A stretch of 64,000 nt of DNA from positions 1 to 64,000 of the forward strand of contig CAYTKQ010000018.1 in the NCBI GenBank assembly GCA_964438705.1, in the 5' to 3' direction. Origin of the DNA: Christensenella sp964438705. GTDB taxonomy: Bacteria > Bacillota > Clostridia > Christensenellales > Christensenellaceae. The notes beneath the pieces were generated by a model, which saw nothing but the letters and a program-made list of their open reading frames with translations, was not told the origin of the DNA and made no database searches. Below, one piece after another: positions 15,917 through 24,114 of this stretch. Numbering within the stretch: position 1 is the stretch's first letter; each line of letters opens with the position of its first letter. The position numbers were made by a program, and so were the translations under genes.

Positions 15917-16636
15917 CTATTTGATGGCTGCCGTCGCCGCAAACACGCATTTATCGGGAACGGGCTGCGGAATGAAGGAAAAATCCACATCCTTGCCCTG
16001 ATGCTTGAGCGAAAGCCAGAAGCAGCACAGTGCAATGCCCATATCGAGTTCGTTCATCTTGCCCAGCAGCATGTTTTTCTTTCGGCTGAACACAACCTGC
16101 TGCGCACTCCCGCCAATGCGCCATGGCTGGCTGTTCTGCGCCGACGGCGCAAGCCGCACCGCCTCGAGCACGTGGAACAGGTCTGTCACGTCCGAGATCT
16201 CATTTAAGGATTTGCGTTTGAATTCATCCGCCGTTTCGCGGTGCATGGGCTGTGCGGGTGTGCCAAAGCACAGCGTCGCCACCCATTCCATGCCCTCGGG
16301 CACGGGTGTTTCCTTTTCCGGCTTCCTAAGCCCCAGCCAGCAGGCCCCAATGTTGTTCGCCGAAAGATGCAGCTCCATCTGCTGCATCATAAAGCCCGCA
16401 TTGATGCGCCAGCCGTCCTTTTTTTCAGAATACAGGCATAAGCACTGCGGCGCGATGCTCTTGATCTGCCCTGCTCCCAAAATCCGAAATTCCGTTTTGA
16501 TTCCCGGCATAAGCGGAACCACTTCGGAAATCGATTCGTTCAGGCGGGACATATATTCCCCGCTTAAGGGCGCGGTGTCGTACTTCCGCACCGATCTTCT
16601 GTGAAAAATCGCGTTGTATAAAGCTTCATAGTCCAT
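15917..16636 (-). CDS. Nitroreductase-family protein
   Basis: A 239-residue FMN-binding protein of the single-chain, two-half nitroreductase type. The N-terminal FHRRSVRKYDTAPLS and the C-terminal-half APSAQNSQPWRI motif hold FMN phosphate-contacting residues in the family. A strong AAGGGGG site precedes ATG 16636. It is followed 13 bp upstream by the amino-acid kinase gene on the same strand, so both may share a transcript. The physiological oxidant is unknown. Confidence 0.85.
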   Translation of the reverse strand: MDYEALYNAIFHRRSVRKYDTAPLSGEYMSRLNESISEVVPLMPGIKTEFRILGAGQIKSIAPQCLCLYSEKKDGWRINAGFMMQQMELHLSANNIGACWLGLRKPEKETPVPEGMEWVATLCFGTPAQPMHRETADEFKRKSLNEISDVTDLFHVLEAVRLAPSAQNSQPWRIGGSAQQVVFSRKKNMLLGKMNELDMGIALCCFWLSLKHQGKDVDFSFIPQPVPDKCVFAATAAIK

Positions 16637-16649
16637 GATAAGCCCCCTT

Positions 16650-17537
16650 TTATTGTATGCTGAGCAGCGTGCGTTTTACATTTCCCTTAACGATATCCGA
16701 AAGCTTGTGGCGCGCGTGCGCAATGATCACAGTCGTGCCGTTTTTCAGCGGCTCCTTCGCAAACTGGAGCTTCGCCTTTGCACCGTTTGCCCCCCTGCGG
16801 GACGCGCCGTTGCAATTTTCCATCATCGCATCGATCTTTTGCTCCACTTCGTCATACGTGCTCCCCGTCACTTCCTCAATGAGCGTTGAAGGATCGTTCG
16901 CGTCCGCGTAGATGCCCTCCACGCTTGTCAGCAAAATCAACAGATTCGCATTCACAAGCTGCGCGATGACGGCAGCTGTTTCGTCGTTGTCCACGCACTC
17001 CACCACATTGTCCGCCTTGCGTTTCAGATCCAGAAGCTCGAGTTTCATGTTTTCCGTATCAGACACCGTGTCGTTGTAGTTGACGATGGGGATAGCGTTT
17101 TGGTTCGCAGCCGAAAAAAACAGGTTGCGGATATGGTTCACCTTGCGCTCGTCGTTGAAATGGCTGTGTTCCACCAGCACCTGCCGCACAGAGTATTTGG
17201 GATTGATAAACCTGCGGTACAGTTCCATCAGGATCGGCTGCCCCTGCGCAGAATACGCCGTTTTGATGGCCGCCATGTTTCCCTTCAGCTCTCTGCCGCC
17301 GTTGCGCTTCATATAATCGATGCGCCCGATTTCAGCTGCGCCGGATGAGACGAGGATATACCCCGGCTTCAAACCGCTTGCGAGGCGTGAAAGAATGTTG
17401 TAGTCGATGTCGTTGTCCTCTTTGCGGACCAGCGCCATCGACCCGATCTTCACGACAACGTCAAAATTGATGAGCTCCTCATCGTCAGAGCGCACCGGAA
17501 AATTGGAAAAGCTGCCGTGCAATTTCTGTTCTGCCAT
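16650..17537 (-). CDS. Amino-acid kinase family protein, glutamate 5-kinase-like
   Basis: A 295-residue cytoplasmic kinase. Motifs follow glutamate 5-kinase: VVVKIGSMALV near the N-terminus, ILVSSGAAEIGR, a QGQPILMELYRRF segment, VPI-like IPIVNYNDTVSD, and NLLILLTSVEGIYADANDPS, and SRRGANGAKAKLQFA near the end. It lacks the C-terminal PUA domain and no proA is nearby, so proline synthesis is not assured; another acyl-phosphate-forming substrate is possible. ATG 17537 is used because it has an AGGA site and matches family length; the frame upstream runs into the repeat element. Confidence 0.75.
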   Translation of the reverse strand: MAEQKLHGSFSNFPVRSDDEELINFDVVVKIGSMALVRKEDNDIDYNILSRLASGLKPGYILVSSGAAEIGRIDYMKRNGGRELKGNMAAIKTAYSAQGQPILMELYRRFINPKYSVRQVLVEHSHFNDERKVNHIRNLFFSAANQNAIPIVNYNDTVSDTENMKLELLDLKRKADNVVECVDNDETAAVIAQLVNANLLILLTSVEGIYADANDPSTLIEEVTGSTYDEVEQKIDAMMENCNGASRRGANGAKAKLQFAKEPLKNGTTVIIAHARHKLSDIVKGNVKRTLLSIQ

Positions 17538-17570
17538 GATCGTCCTGTCCTTTTGATCGTATTTCAAGTC

Positions 17571-17883
17571 ATGTGATTTTATCCGGCAAAAGCCTAGTTG
17601 CAAGTGCCGACTGCCAAGATGGAACAAATCCCAGTGCAGTTGTAACGGAGTTCATCCTACGCGCTCTGAGATGCAAGCATCGAAATCGCGCTACGGCTTG
17701 AAGCTCCGTCCCGCCTGTTTCGCCCGTCCGTCGGCATTTTGCAACAGGCTGCGCGCTGCGGCATATTAGGGTCGATGGTGGTTATGTGCACCGCGCGCAG
17801 TTTAATTGCGAAGCAATTACCTGTTTGAGCACGGGCACATGACCATCGGCGGCCCCGCTGATTTGCCCGTTCAAAATCACATG
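17571..17883. repeat. Mosaic intergenic repeat, copy 2
   Basis: A 313-bp stretch with inverted ends ATGTGATTTT (17571) and AAAATCACAT (ending 17882). Residues 17590-17620 match 12390-12420 of copy 1 with few differences. The block 17721-17780 is the reverse complement of 12471-12535. A long hairpin at 17774-17847 carries a 38-nt core that is also found at 55497-55534. The rest of the 17538-17985 gap holds only the promoter below. Confidence 0.7.
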
Positions 17884-17925
17884 TTAAATATACCGCATTT
17901 TTGCGGGAAGCACAATAGGGTTTCC

Positions 17926-17954
17926 TTGCGCGCGCAGGCTGTTTATATTAGAAT
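17926..17954 (+). promoter_or_regulatory. Promoter of the MBL hydrolase gene
   Basis: TTGCGC (17926-17931), 17-bp spacer, TAGAAT (17949-17954), 32 bp before the start. Confidence 0.65.
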
Positions 17955-17985
17955 AAAATGTACTGTTTCAAAAAGGAGCGATATG

Positions 17986-18843
17986 ATGTATTCTATCAAA
18001 GAGGTTGGCGGCGCGCCGGGCGGCGAAGCGTTTTTGCTGATGACCGACGGGGCTGCCGCGCTCATCGATTCGGGGTTTTCGTTCAGCGCGGGAAAAATGA
18101 TCGAGCGCATTCAATACGAACTTGCGGGACGCACGCTCGATTATGTGCTGCTCACCCATTCCCATTACGATCACGCTTCGGGCAGCGCATATGTGCGCGA
18201 CATGTGGCCGGACGTACAAATCGTGGGCAGCGCATATGCGGCAGAGGTATTGAAAAAACCGTCCGCGCGCGCCGTGATACGCAACATGAACGACAACGCC
18301 GCCGCCTTGCACGGCATCACAAATTATGCGGACCGAATCGACGCGCTGCGCATCGACCGCGAGGTTTTTGAAGGGGATATCCTGCGGCTCGGCCCGCTTT
18401 CGTTCCGCGTGATCGAAGCGCCGGGTCATACCAAGTGTTCCATCGCCTTCTTTGAAGAAAACGAGAGGCTGCTCCTCTCGTGTGAAACGCCGGGCGTGCG
18501 CGCGGGCGACGGACTCGTTGCGCCCGCATATTTGACCGGCTATCGCACGACCATGGATTCCATCGATGCGCTTGCATCGCTTGACGCCAAGCGTATGCTG
18601 ATCCCGCATCAGGGCCTGCTTGCGGGCGAAGCGTGCGTAGCCTTCTTCAAAGACGCGCTTTACTGGAACGAAGAGGTGATGCGCATGGTTTCAGAGGGTC
18701 ACCGTGCGGGAAAAACGACAGAACAGTTGACCAAAGAATATTCCGCGCTTTTCTATACGCCGAGGATCGCACAAATCCAGCCGAAAAAAGCGTTTCTGCT
18801 CAATCTGAGCTACACACTCCCTATGCTGCTTAAGGAAATGTAG
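17986..18843 (+). CDS. MBL-fold metallo-hydrolase
   Basis: A 285-residue cytoplasmic metallo-beta-lactamase-fold hydrolase. The metal-binding motif is HSHYDHASG (about 60-68), with further ligands in APGHTKCS and the terminal IPHQG histidine. Sequence places it with the general glyoxalase II-like group; substrate unknown. Two ATGs overlap at 17983 and 17986; the second is 7 bp after GGAG and is preferred. Single-gene unit with its own promoter and terminator. Confidence 0.85.
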   Translation: MYSIKEVGGAPGGEAFLLMTDGAAALIDSGFSFSAGKMIERIQYELAGRTLDYVLLTHSHYDHASGSAYVRDMWPDVQIVGSAYAAEVLKKPSARAVIRNMNDNAAALHGITNYADRIDALRIDREVFEGDILRLGPLSFRVIEAPGHTKCSIAFFEENERLLLSCETPGVRAGDGLVAPAYLTGYRTTMDSIDALASLDAKRMLIPHQGLLAGEACVAFFKDALYWNEEVMRMVSEGHRAGKTTEQLTKEYSALFYTPRIAQIQPKKAFLLNLSYTLPMLLKEM

Positions 18844-18850
18844 GGGCATA

Positions 18851-18882
18851 AAAAAGGACAGACCCAATGTCTGCCCCTTTTG
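18851..18882. terminator. Terminator between MBL and DUF308 genes
   Basis: AAAAGGACAGAC pairs with GTCTGCCCCTTTT around CCAAT; usable from both sides of the convergent pair. Confidence 0.75.
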
Positions 18883-18893
18883 TTGTGGTTTTG

Positions 18894-19439
18894 TTACCGC
18901 TTTGCGGAAGCAACGATGCCCCATTCGATGATGCTGATGATGCCGTAGATCGTCAGGCACACGCCGATGATAATACCCACGGCGTTCGAACCGGCGATGA
19001 TGCCCACGATCATCACAATACCCAGCACGATCTCCGCAATACCGCTGAATATCGCCGTCTTCGCCGCCGCCGGATTTCGATCTTTCAGATCGGTGCTCTC
19101 CATCATGCTCATTACGCCCGTGATCAGCGCCCATATGCCGATGATGAAGGGCAACAGGAAGTTTGCCACCCCGCCGCGGAACACGATCAGCAAAATGCCG
19201 ACGATGATTGCGATGACCGGAACCACAAGGTTTGCGGACGCTTCGCCGCTCCTGCGTTTGAAAACGCTGATCAAAACCTGCACCGCGCCGAATACCAGCA
19301 GCACGATGCCGATGATGATAACGATCACTTCCATCGCCACTGCGGGCGCGCCAAGCATGATAAGGCCGATCACAAGCAGCACGATGCTCAAAATGAGCCG
19401 TATCATTTCTCTGGATTTCCATGATGAAGCAGTGTTCAT
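18894..19439 (-). CDS. DUF308 (HdeD-like) membrane protein, second copy
   Basis: A 181-residue membrane protein with six hydrophobic stretches in three hairpins (LILSIVLLVIGLIMLG, VIVIIIGIVLLVFGAVQVL and so on), the same architecture as the product of 15221-15859 but without the polar N-terminus. I use ATG 19439, with AGGAGGGAG upstream, instead of an upstream in-frame start at 19505. Function unknown; a membrane-stress role by analogy with HdeD is only inference. Confidence 0.8.
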   Translation of the reverse strand: MNTASSWKSREMIRLILSIVLLVIGLIMLGAPAVAMEVIVIIIGIVLLVFGAVQVLISVFKRRSGEASANLVVPVIAIIVGILLIVFRGGVANFLLPFIIGIWALITGVMSMMESTDLKDRNPAAAKTAIFSGIAEIVLGIVMIVGIIAGSNAVGIIIGVCLTIYGIISIIEWGIVASAKR

Positions 19440-19511
19440 AGTTCTCCCTCCTGAATTTCGATTGAGTTGCAATAATAATACCCGTTGCATCGGGCCTGAA
19501 ACCATATTCCT

Positions 19512-20669
19512 TTACATTTTATCATATTCTCTCGGGATGAGCGAGAGGCTCATTGCCGCCGCCAGCACGGTCAGCGCAAATATGACCCAAAACGCCGCGT
19601 CAAACGAAACGGCCTCGATCACATTCCCCACGATCACCGGCCCCAAAAAGATGCCGATCGCAAAGATGGATTGCAGCATACCCGTGGCGGTCGAGCGCTG
19701 CGACGGCTGCACAGCCTTGATGACAAAGCCCGCCAGCGCGCCGCACGTGATGCCGTAGCATATGCCCGAAAGGCCCTGCATGATAAAAATGACGCCGAGG
19801 TCCATGTGATAAAACATCGGCAGGGCGGAGATCGCGCCGATCACAAACGCGAGCGCAACGCATTTGATCCCCCCGATTTTGCGGTAGAGCTTTGTCCCCA
19901 CAAACAGGGAGGAAACGCTCGTCAGAAGGAAAAACACCACGACCAGCAGCCCAAGCTGTGAGGAGTCCGCGCCGAGATTTTCGGCCACCACGGACGTGAA
20001 ATAGCTCGGCAGCGCAAAGCATAAAAGCTGTGAAAACACGGCAAGACCTGAAAAAATGAGCAAATTTTTGTTTTTGAGAAGCGCCAAAAGCTCCCTGCCG
20101 CTCGGCGGCGCAATGGTCAGCGCCTTTGTCGGTTTTTTGAAAAACAGGATGCACACGATGCCAATGACTGCCGCAGCCAGCGCAACATAGAAGGGGGCGT
20201 GCAGGCCGAACGCCTGGGCAGTGAGCCCGCCCAAAAGCGCGGCAATCACCTTGCCCATGTTGGAAGAGGCGTTTAAAACACCCTGCGCCTTTACCTGCAT
20301 GCTTTCGTCGTTAAATTTGGCGTAGGACGCACTGATCAGCACCCACCATGCCGCAGACGCGCCCGCCACACCGCGTGCGACCATCACCCAGAAGTTGTCC
20401 GGCGCGAAAATGAACATCACGGCAGAGAGCGCGAGAATCGCGAACCCCACAAGCAAGAGAAGCTTGTCCTTGCCCGTCTTATCAAGCACGATGCCAAGCG
20501 GTATGCGCAGAAGGATCTGCATCACGCCATACGCCCCGCCGATCGCCCCAACGACCGCCGCCGTCGCGCCGAGTGAAATGGCGTAGGAGGGCAGCGTGGG
20601 AACGTACGCATACATTGACATCCAAAAAAAAGCCGCGATCAGGTTGAGCACTACGATATTTCGTTTCAT
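19512..20669 (-). CDS. MFS transporter
   Basis: A 385-residue major facilitator with twelve predicted helices. The loop 2-3 signature is partly kept (RIPLGIVLDKTGKDKLLL) and the central loop is short. No motif fixes the substrate; drug or metabolite export is equally possible. The start at 20669 overlaps the stop of the upstream GpsA-like gene as ATGA, so translational coupling is likely. A GAGGTGG site lies 11 bp upstream. Confidence 0.85.
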   Translation of the reverse strand: MKRNIVVLNLIAAFFWMSMYAYVPTLPSYAISLGATAAVVGAIGGAYGVMQILLRIPLGIVLDKTGKDKLLLLVGFAILALSAVMFIFAPDNFWVMVARGVAGASAAWWVLISASYAKFNDESMQVKAQGVLNASSNMGKVIAALLGGLTAQAFGLHAPFYVALAAAVIGIVCILFFKKPTKALTIAPPSGRELLALLKNKNLLIFSGLAVFSQLLCFALPSYFTSVVAENLGADSSQLGLLVVVFFLLTSVSSLFVGTKLYRKIGGIKCVALAFVIGAISALPMFYHMDLGVIFIMQGLSGICYGITCGALAGFVIKAVQPSQRSTATGMLQSIFAIGIFLGPVIVGNVIEAVSFDAAFWVIFALTVLAAAMSLSLIPREYDKM

Positions 20670-21706
20670 GCGTGCGTTTCCACCTCGAATGCACGCCACG
20701 GGATGTTGACCTCCGCATGGTGGTTGATGATATCGTCCACGTGCAGCAGCAGCGGAAAATCCTCCTTGCGTGCCGCGCCTTTCGCGATGAGCGCGCGCAC
20801 CGCGCGTGCCGTACGCGTGGCGATCACGATAGATTCAAGCGTCACGCCCGCAAGCTCCGCCATCGCTTCCTCAAAGCGCAGACCGCGCCCCAAAAGCGTA
20901 CCAATCATCCGTGTGCGCCCGCCGAACACGGTCACATAGAGGTCGCCCGCACCATAGACGATGTTGTCGTCCCCGCCGCCCACAAGCCGAAGCAAAGTGC
21001 GCATCTCGCGCACGCTTTGTCCAAACAGCGCCGCCTGCGAATTGTAGTGCAGCGTGCCGCCCGCGCCCTCCATACGTTCGGAAAGACCCACGGCGAGCGT
21101 CACCGCCAGCGCGTAAGCGTTTTTCATCGCCACCGCGCATTCCACGCCCACCACATCGGTGGAAAGGCTGATGTGGTAATAATCTGTCTCAAACATGGTC
21201 TTGATGGTGCGCAGGGTTTCTATATCCTCGCCGCAAAAGCACACCTGCGTGGGATCGTGATCCGCCAGCTCATAGCTTGTGCACGGGCCGCCCACCGCGT
21301 TCAGCGAAAGCTTCCTGTCGAGCTTCTGCGCATAAAGCTGCGGATATGGGATCAACTGCCCATCCTCCGTGTCCTGCATGCCCTTGGTGACCGCAAGCAC
21401 GGGCAGCGCATCGGGGATCACAGACAAAACCTCATCAAAAAACCAGTCCACGCCAAAGCTCGAAACGCCGCTCACCAAAAGGTCCGCGCCCGCAAGCGCC
21501 TCCGCAAGTTCTTCGATCTGATAAAAGGAGAACCCCTGCGGGATTTTCCGCTTGAGGGTGAGGTGCTCCCCCGTCTTTTTCGCGTGTTCGATGATTTGCC
21601 TGTCGAGCGGCGTGCCCACCAGCCGTATTTCATTTCCATTTTCGCTTGCGGGGAATGCGATGGCCGTTCCCATCATACCCGCGCCCACTACCGTAATGAT
21701 GCTCAA
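20666..21706 (-). CDS. NAD(P)-dependent glycerol-3-phosphate dehydrogenase-like protein
   Basis: A 346-residue cytoplasmic oxidoreductase with an N-terminal Rossmann fold (VVGAGMMGTAIAFPASENG) and the all-helical C-terminal domain of the GpsA family, including MKNAYALAVTLAVG (active lysine region) and VYGAGDLYVTVFGGRTRMIG. It starts with TTG (21704-21706) with AGGAG 9 bp upstream. It is more divergent than standard GpsA and is coupled to an MFS transporter, so it may act on another phosphorylated polyol rather than provide phospholipid glycerol phosphate. Confidence 0.8.
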   Translation of the reverse strand: MSIITVVGAGMMGTAIAFPASENGNEIRLVGTPLDRQIIEHAKKTGEHLTLKRKIPQGFSFYQIEELAEALAGADLLVSGVSSFGVDWFFDEVLSVIPDALPVLAVTKGMQDTEDGQLIPYPQLYAQKLDRKLSLNAVGGPCTSYELADHDPTQVCFCGEDIETLRTIKTMFETDYYHISLSTDVVGVECAVAMKNAYALAVTLAVGLSERMEGAGGTLHYNSQAALFGQSVREMRTLLRLVGGGDDNIVYGAGDLYVTVFGGRTRMIGTLLGRGLRFEEAMAELAGVTLESIVIATRTARAVRALIAKGAARKEDFPLLLHVDDIINHHAEVNIPWRAFEVETHA

Positions 21707-21810
21707 AATGAATATCTCCTGTTCTCGTCATATCGTTCGTTCCATTTTATTTTACTCCGCAATCCAGTGAATGGAAAGTGTTTCATAAAAAATAGCGCAT
21801 GGGACAGGCT

Positions 21811-22479
21811 TCATTTTTTCGCGTAGAGCACCGCAAAAACGTAATATTTATATGCGCAGTCAACGACCGAGAATCCGGCGTTTTCAAGCCATTTCAGTTG
21901 TTCGCACAGCGTAGATGTATCGTCATACGCCTGCCGTTCATACGCCTTTTGAAGCTCTGCCGCACCGATGCCGCTCGCCTCGATCTCCTCCCGCCACAGC
22001 CGTGTGAACATCTCCTCCGTGTACAAAAACGGACTTTTCACCTGATCCGCATTCAAAAAAATGCCGCCCGATTTTAGCAGCCCATAACACTTTTTGTAAA
22101 GCGCTTCCTTGCCCGCCGCGTTTAAATGGTGGATGGACAGTGCCGAAATGATGATGTCAAACGGTTCGTCGAAGGGATGCGTCGTGTAATCCGCGACGAT
22201 GTATTCCACGTTTTCATTTCCCGCAAACCGCTCCCGCGCGACGTCGAGCATGCCCTCCGCAAGATCGATGAGCGTGAGGCGCGCATTCGGATATTTTTCC
22301 AGCAAAAATGCGGAAGCAAGCCCTGTCCCGCTGCCCACGTCGAGTACGCGGGGCGCGTCTGTTTGGCAATCCAGCATTTCAATGGGCAGGCGGTAAAAAT
22401 CGTCAAAGCACGGAATCAGCTGCCTTCGCTGCGCGTCGTAATCCTTTGCCACATCGTTAAACTCATGTTTGATTCCCAT
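21811..22479 (-). CDS. Class I SAM-dependent methyltransferase
   Basis: A 222-residue Rossmann-fold methyltransferase. SAM-binding motif I is VLDVGSGTGLASAFLL (about 45-60), followed by LTLIDLAEGMLDVARERF and a motif IV-like IIISALSIHHL. The closest general group is UbiE/Coq5-like small-molecule methyltransferases; the acceptor is not predictable. GGAG lies upstream of ATG 22479. Confidence 0.85.
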   Translation of the reverse strand: MGIKHEFNDVAKDYDAQRRQLIPCFDDFYRLPIEMLDCQTDAPRVLDVGSGTGLASAFLLEKYPNARLTLIDLAEGMLDVARERFAGNENVEYIVADYTTHPFDEPFDIIISALSIHHLNAAGKEALYKKCYGLLKSGGIFLNADQVKSPFLYTEEMFTRLWREEIEASGIGAAELQKAYERQAYDDTSTLCEQLKWLENAGFSVVDCAYKYYVFAVLYAKK

Positions 22480-22560
22480 ACGGTGTCTCCTTTTTCGGTC
22501 TGTCTGATTTTGAGGTTATGTGATTTCCACGACTATTATAACAGGGTGTGCTATAAAAAA

Positions 22561-22581
22561 ACAGGGCGTATGACGCCCTGT
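22561..22581 (-). terminator. Terminator of the histone-like gene
   Basis: ACAGGGCGT-ATG-ACGCCCTGT perfect hairpin followed on the minus strand by TTTTTTT. Confidence 0.85.
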
Positions 22582-22609
22582 CCAGTTTGAATAACCGATT
22601 TGTGTTCGT

Positions 22610-23308
22610 TTATTTTCCCGTGGCTTTTTTCACAGCAGTTTTCGCCGCGCTGCCTGTCTTTTTGGCTGCAGTCTTTACTGCCGTCCCCGTTTTCTTCGCG
22701 GCTGTTTTGTTTGCGGATGTGGTTTTCTTCACCGCTGTTTTCACTGCCGCGCCCGCCTTCTTGGCTGCTGTTTTATTTGCCGCTGCGGTCTGCTTCACCG
22801 CTGTTTTCACCGCCGTGCCCGTCTTTTTGGCCGCTGTTTTCGTCGCATCGGCCGTCCTCTTCACAGCTTCCTTGGCTTTGGCCTCCGTCTCCTGAACCGC
22901 TTTCTTGGCCTTCGCTTCGGTTTTTTTCACCGCCGTCTTTGCTTCTGCCGCTTTTTGCTTCACAGCCGCCTGCGGCATATCCTTTTCAATCGTTTTGATC
23001 TGTTTGTTAAGCTTCTTGAGCTCTGCCTCGCCCGCCTTGATGCGCTCTGCGTGTTCTGCAAGATCTCCCGTCAGGCCGCCTTGCTTGTATGCCTTTTTTC
23101 CCAGCGCAGTATAATACTTCTCGATCTGTTCGTTCAACTTGGTCTTGCGCGCATTGACCTTCGCAAGCTCCACAAGCTCTTTCGACTTCGTTGCGATCGC
23201 GTCACCGAACGCCGCAAATCCATCCTTTGCCTTGCTCAGTGCATCCCCGAGCTTATCGCCCGCATCGTGCATTTTTTCCTTTGCCGTCACTCGCTTGTCC
23301 TGTGCCAT
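22610..23308 (-). CDS. Histone H1-like Lys/Ala-rich DNA-binding protein
   Basis: A 232-residue very basic protein. Residues 1-115 are charged and helical, with coiled-coil character (ELVELAKVNARKTKLNEQIEKYY). Residues 116-232 consist almost only of Ala, Lys, Thr and Val in AAKKTGTAVKTAVKQT-type repeats of about 16 residues, as in eukaryotic H1 and bacterial H1-like tails. By family analogy it should coat or compact DNA or bind other polyanions. ATG 23308 is chosen with GGGAGGG upstream. Own terminator. The N-terminal part does not match HU, so it is not an HU-tail fusion. Confidence 0.75.
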   Translation of the reverse strand: MAQDKRVTAKEKMHDAGDKLGDALSKAKDGFAAFGDAIATKSKELVELAKVNARKTKLNEQIEKYYTALGKKAYKQGGLTGDLAEHAERIKAGEAELKKLNKQIKTIEKDMPQAAVKQKAAEAKTAVKKTEAKAKKAVQETEAKAKEAVKRTADATKTAAKKTGTAVKTAVKQTAAANKTAAKKAGAAVKTAVKKTTSANKTAAKKTGTAVKTAAKKTGSAAKTAVKKATGK

Positions 23309-23397
23309 TTGAAAGCCCTCCCGTCCGTCTGAAGCGGATTTGTTTTTGCTGCCATTATCATACACATTTTTGTGGCGCACGAAACAACATTTTCATG

Positions 23398-23847
23398 TCA
23401 TTCCACAAACGCAAGCATGCTGTTGAGCCGGATCACGTCCTCCGGCCGGATTTTAATGGTGTGCGCATTGTCGCCCGTACAGCCGTAGATATAATCGTGT
23501 ATGGTCAGCCCTTTATCAAACAGAATGGGCAAATGATGTCCTACGAGAGGCAAAAAGCCCACCTCGTAGCCCGTCGCCTGCTTCACGATGCGCGGGTCCG
23601 CCTTTCCCGTGACCTCATAGCCGAGCGTATAGTTGAGCGCGTCGATATCCATGCTGTCTCTCTGCGCGTTCACCACCATCGCCGCAAGCCCTCGCTCCGT
23701 TTCGATCACATATACTGCGGCGCACAGCTCGGGGTCAAAATAGCGCGCCGCATCCTTGGCTCCGCCGATCCCTTCCGCGTGCTCCTGTATTTCATAAACC
23801 ACTTTGTTTTCCTGCAAAAACGCCTCAAGCTGCCTTAGATCCATCAT
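23398..23847 (-). CDS. YbaK/EbsC-type aminoacyl-tRNA deacylase
   Basis: A 149-residue protein of the YbaK/ProX family, which hydrolyses mischarged aminoacyl-tRNA (for example Cys-tRNA-Pro). Visible family elements: AAVYVIETERGLAAMVVNAQRDSMDIDALN, the substrate-loop GYEVGFLPLVGHHLPILFDKG, and C-terminal TIKIRPEDVIRL. ATG 23847 is preferred (AGGAG 8 bp upstream) over the ATG three bases inside and over an extension to 23952. Which tRNA it edits cannot be told. Confidence 0.85.
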   Translation of the reverse strand: MMDLRQLEAFLQENKVVYEIQEHAEGIGGAKDAARYFDPELCAAVYVIETERGLAAMVVNAQRDSMDIDALNYTLGYEVTGKADPRIVKQATGYEVGFLPLVGHHLPILFDKGLTIHDYIYGCTGDNAHTIKIRPEDVIRLNSMLAFVE

Positions 23848-24114
23848 GGTTTTCTCTCCTGTTCTCCCGCGATCTTGGCTGCCGGTATATTTTGTTCCGC
23901 CAACCTTTTTTTCTTGTTCTATTATAACGGACTGCCGTTTTTTTGTAAACAAAACCGCCTGTGCGAAAAGACGGTTTTCCGTTCTCTTGCGCCCAAACGG
24001 TTTTGGTGGGGTAGGGCCGTGTCATTTTTTCGTTTCTGTCTCGATTTCTTCCGTACCTATTAGATACACGCTTTGCGCGCACCTAAACAAAAGAGTTTTG
24101 AAATTTATTTCTCC

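Noticed and set aside
20672..21826. Open frame of 384 codons on the plus strand
   Set aside because: Shadow of the GpsA-like gene; Arg/His-rich composition typical of an antisense frame.
23951..23978. Hairpin AAAACCG/CGGTTTT as a terminator
   Set aside because: No T-run on the minus strand after it and only a weak one on the plus strand; not called.
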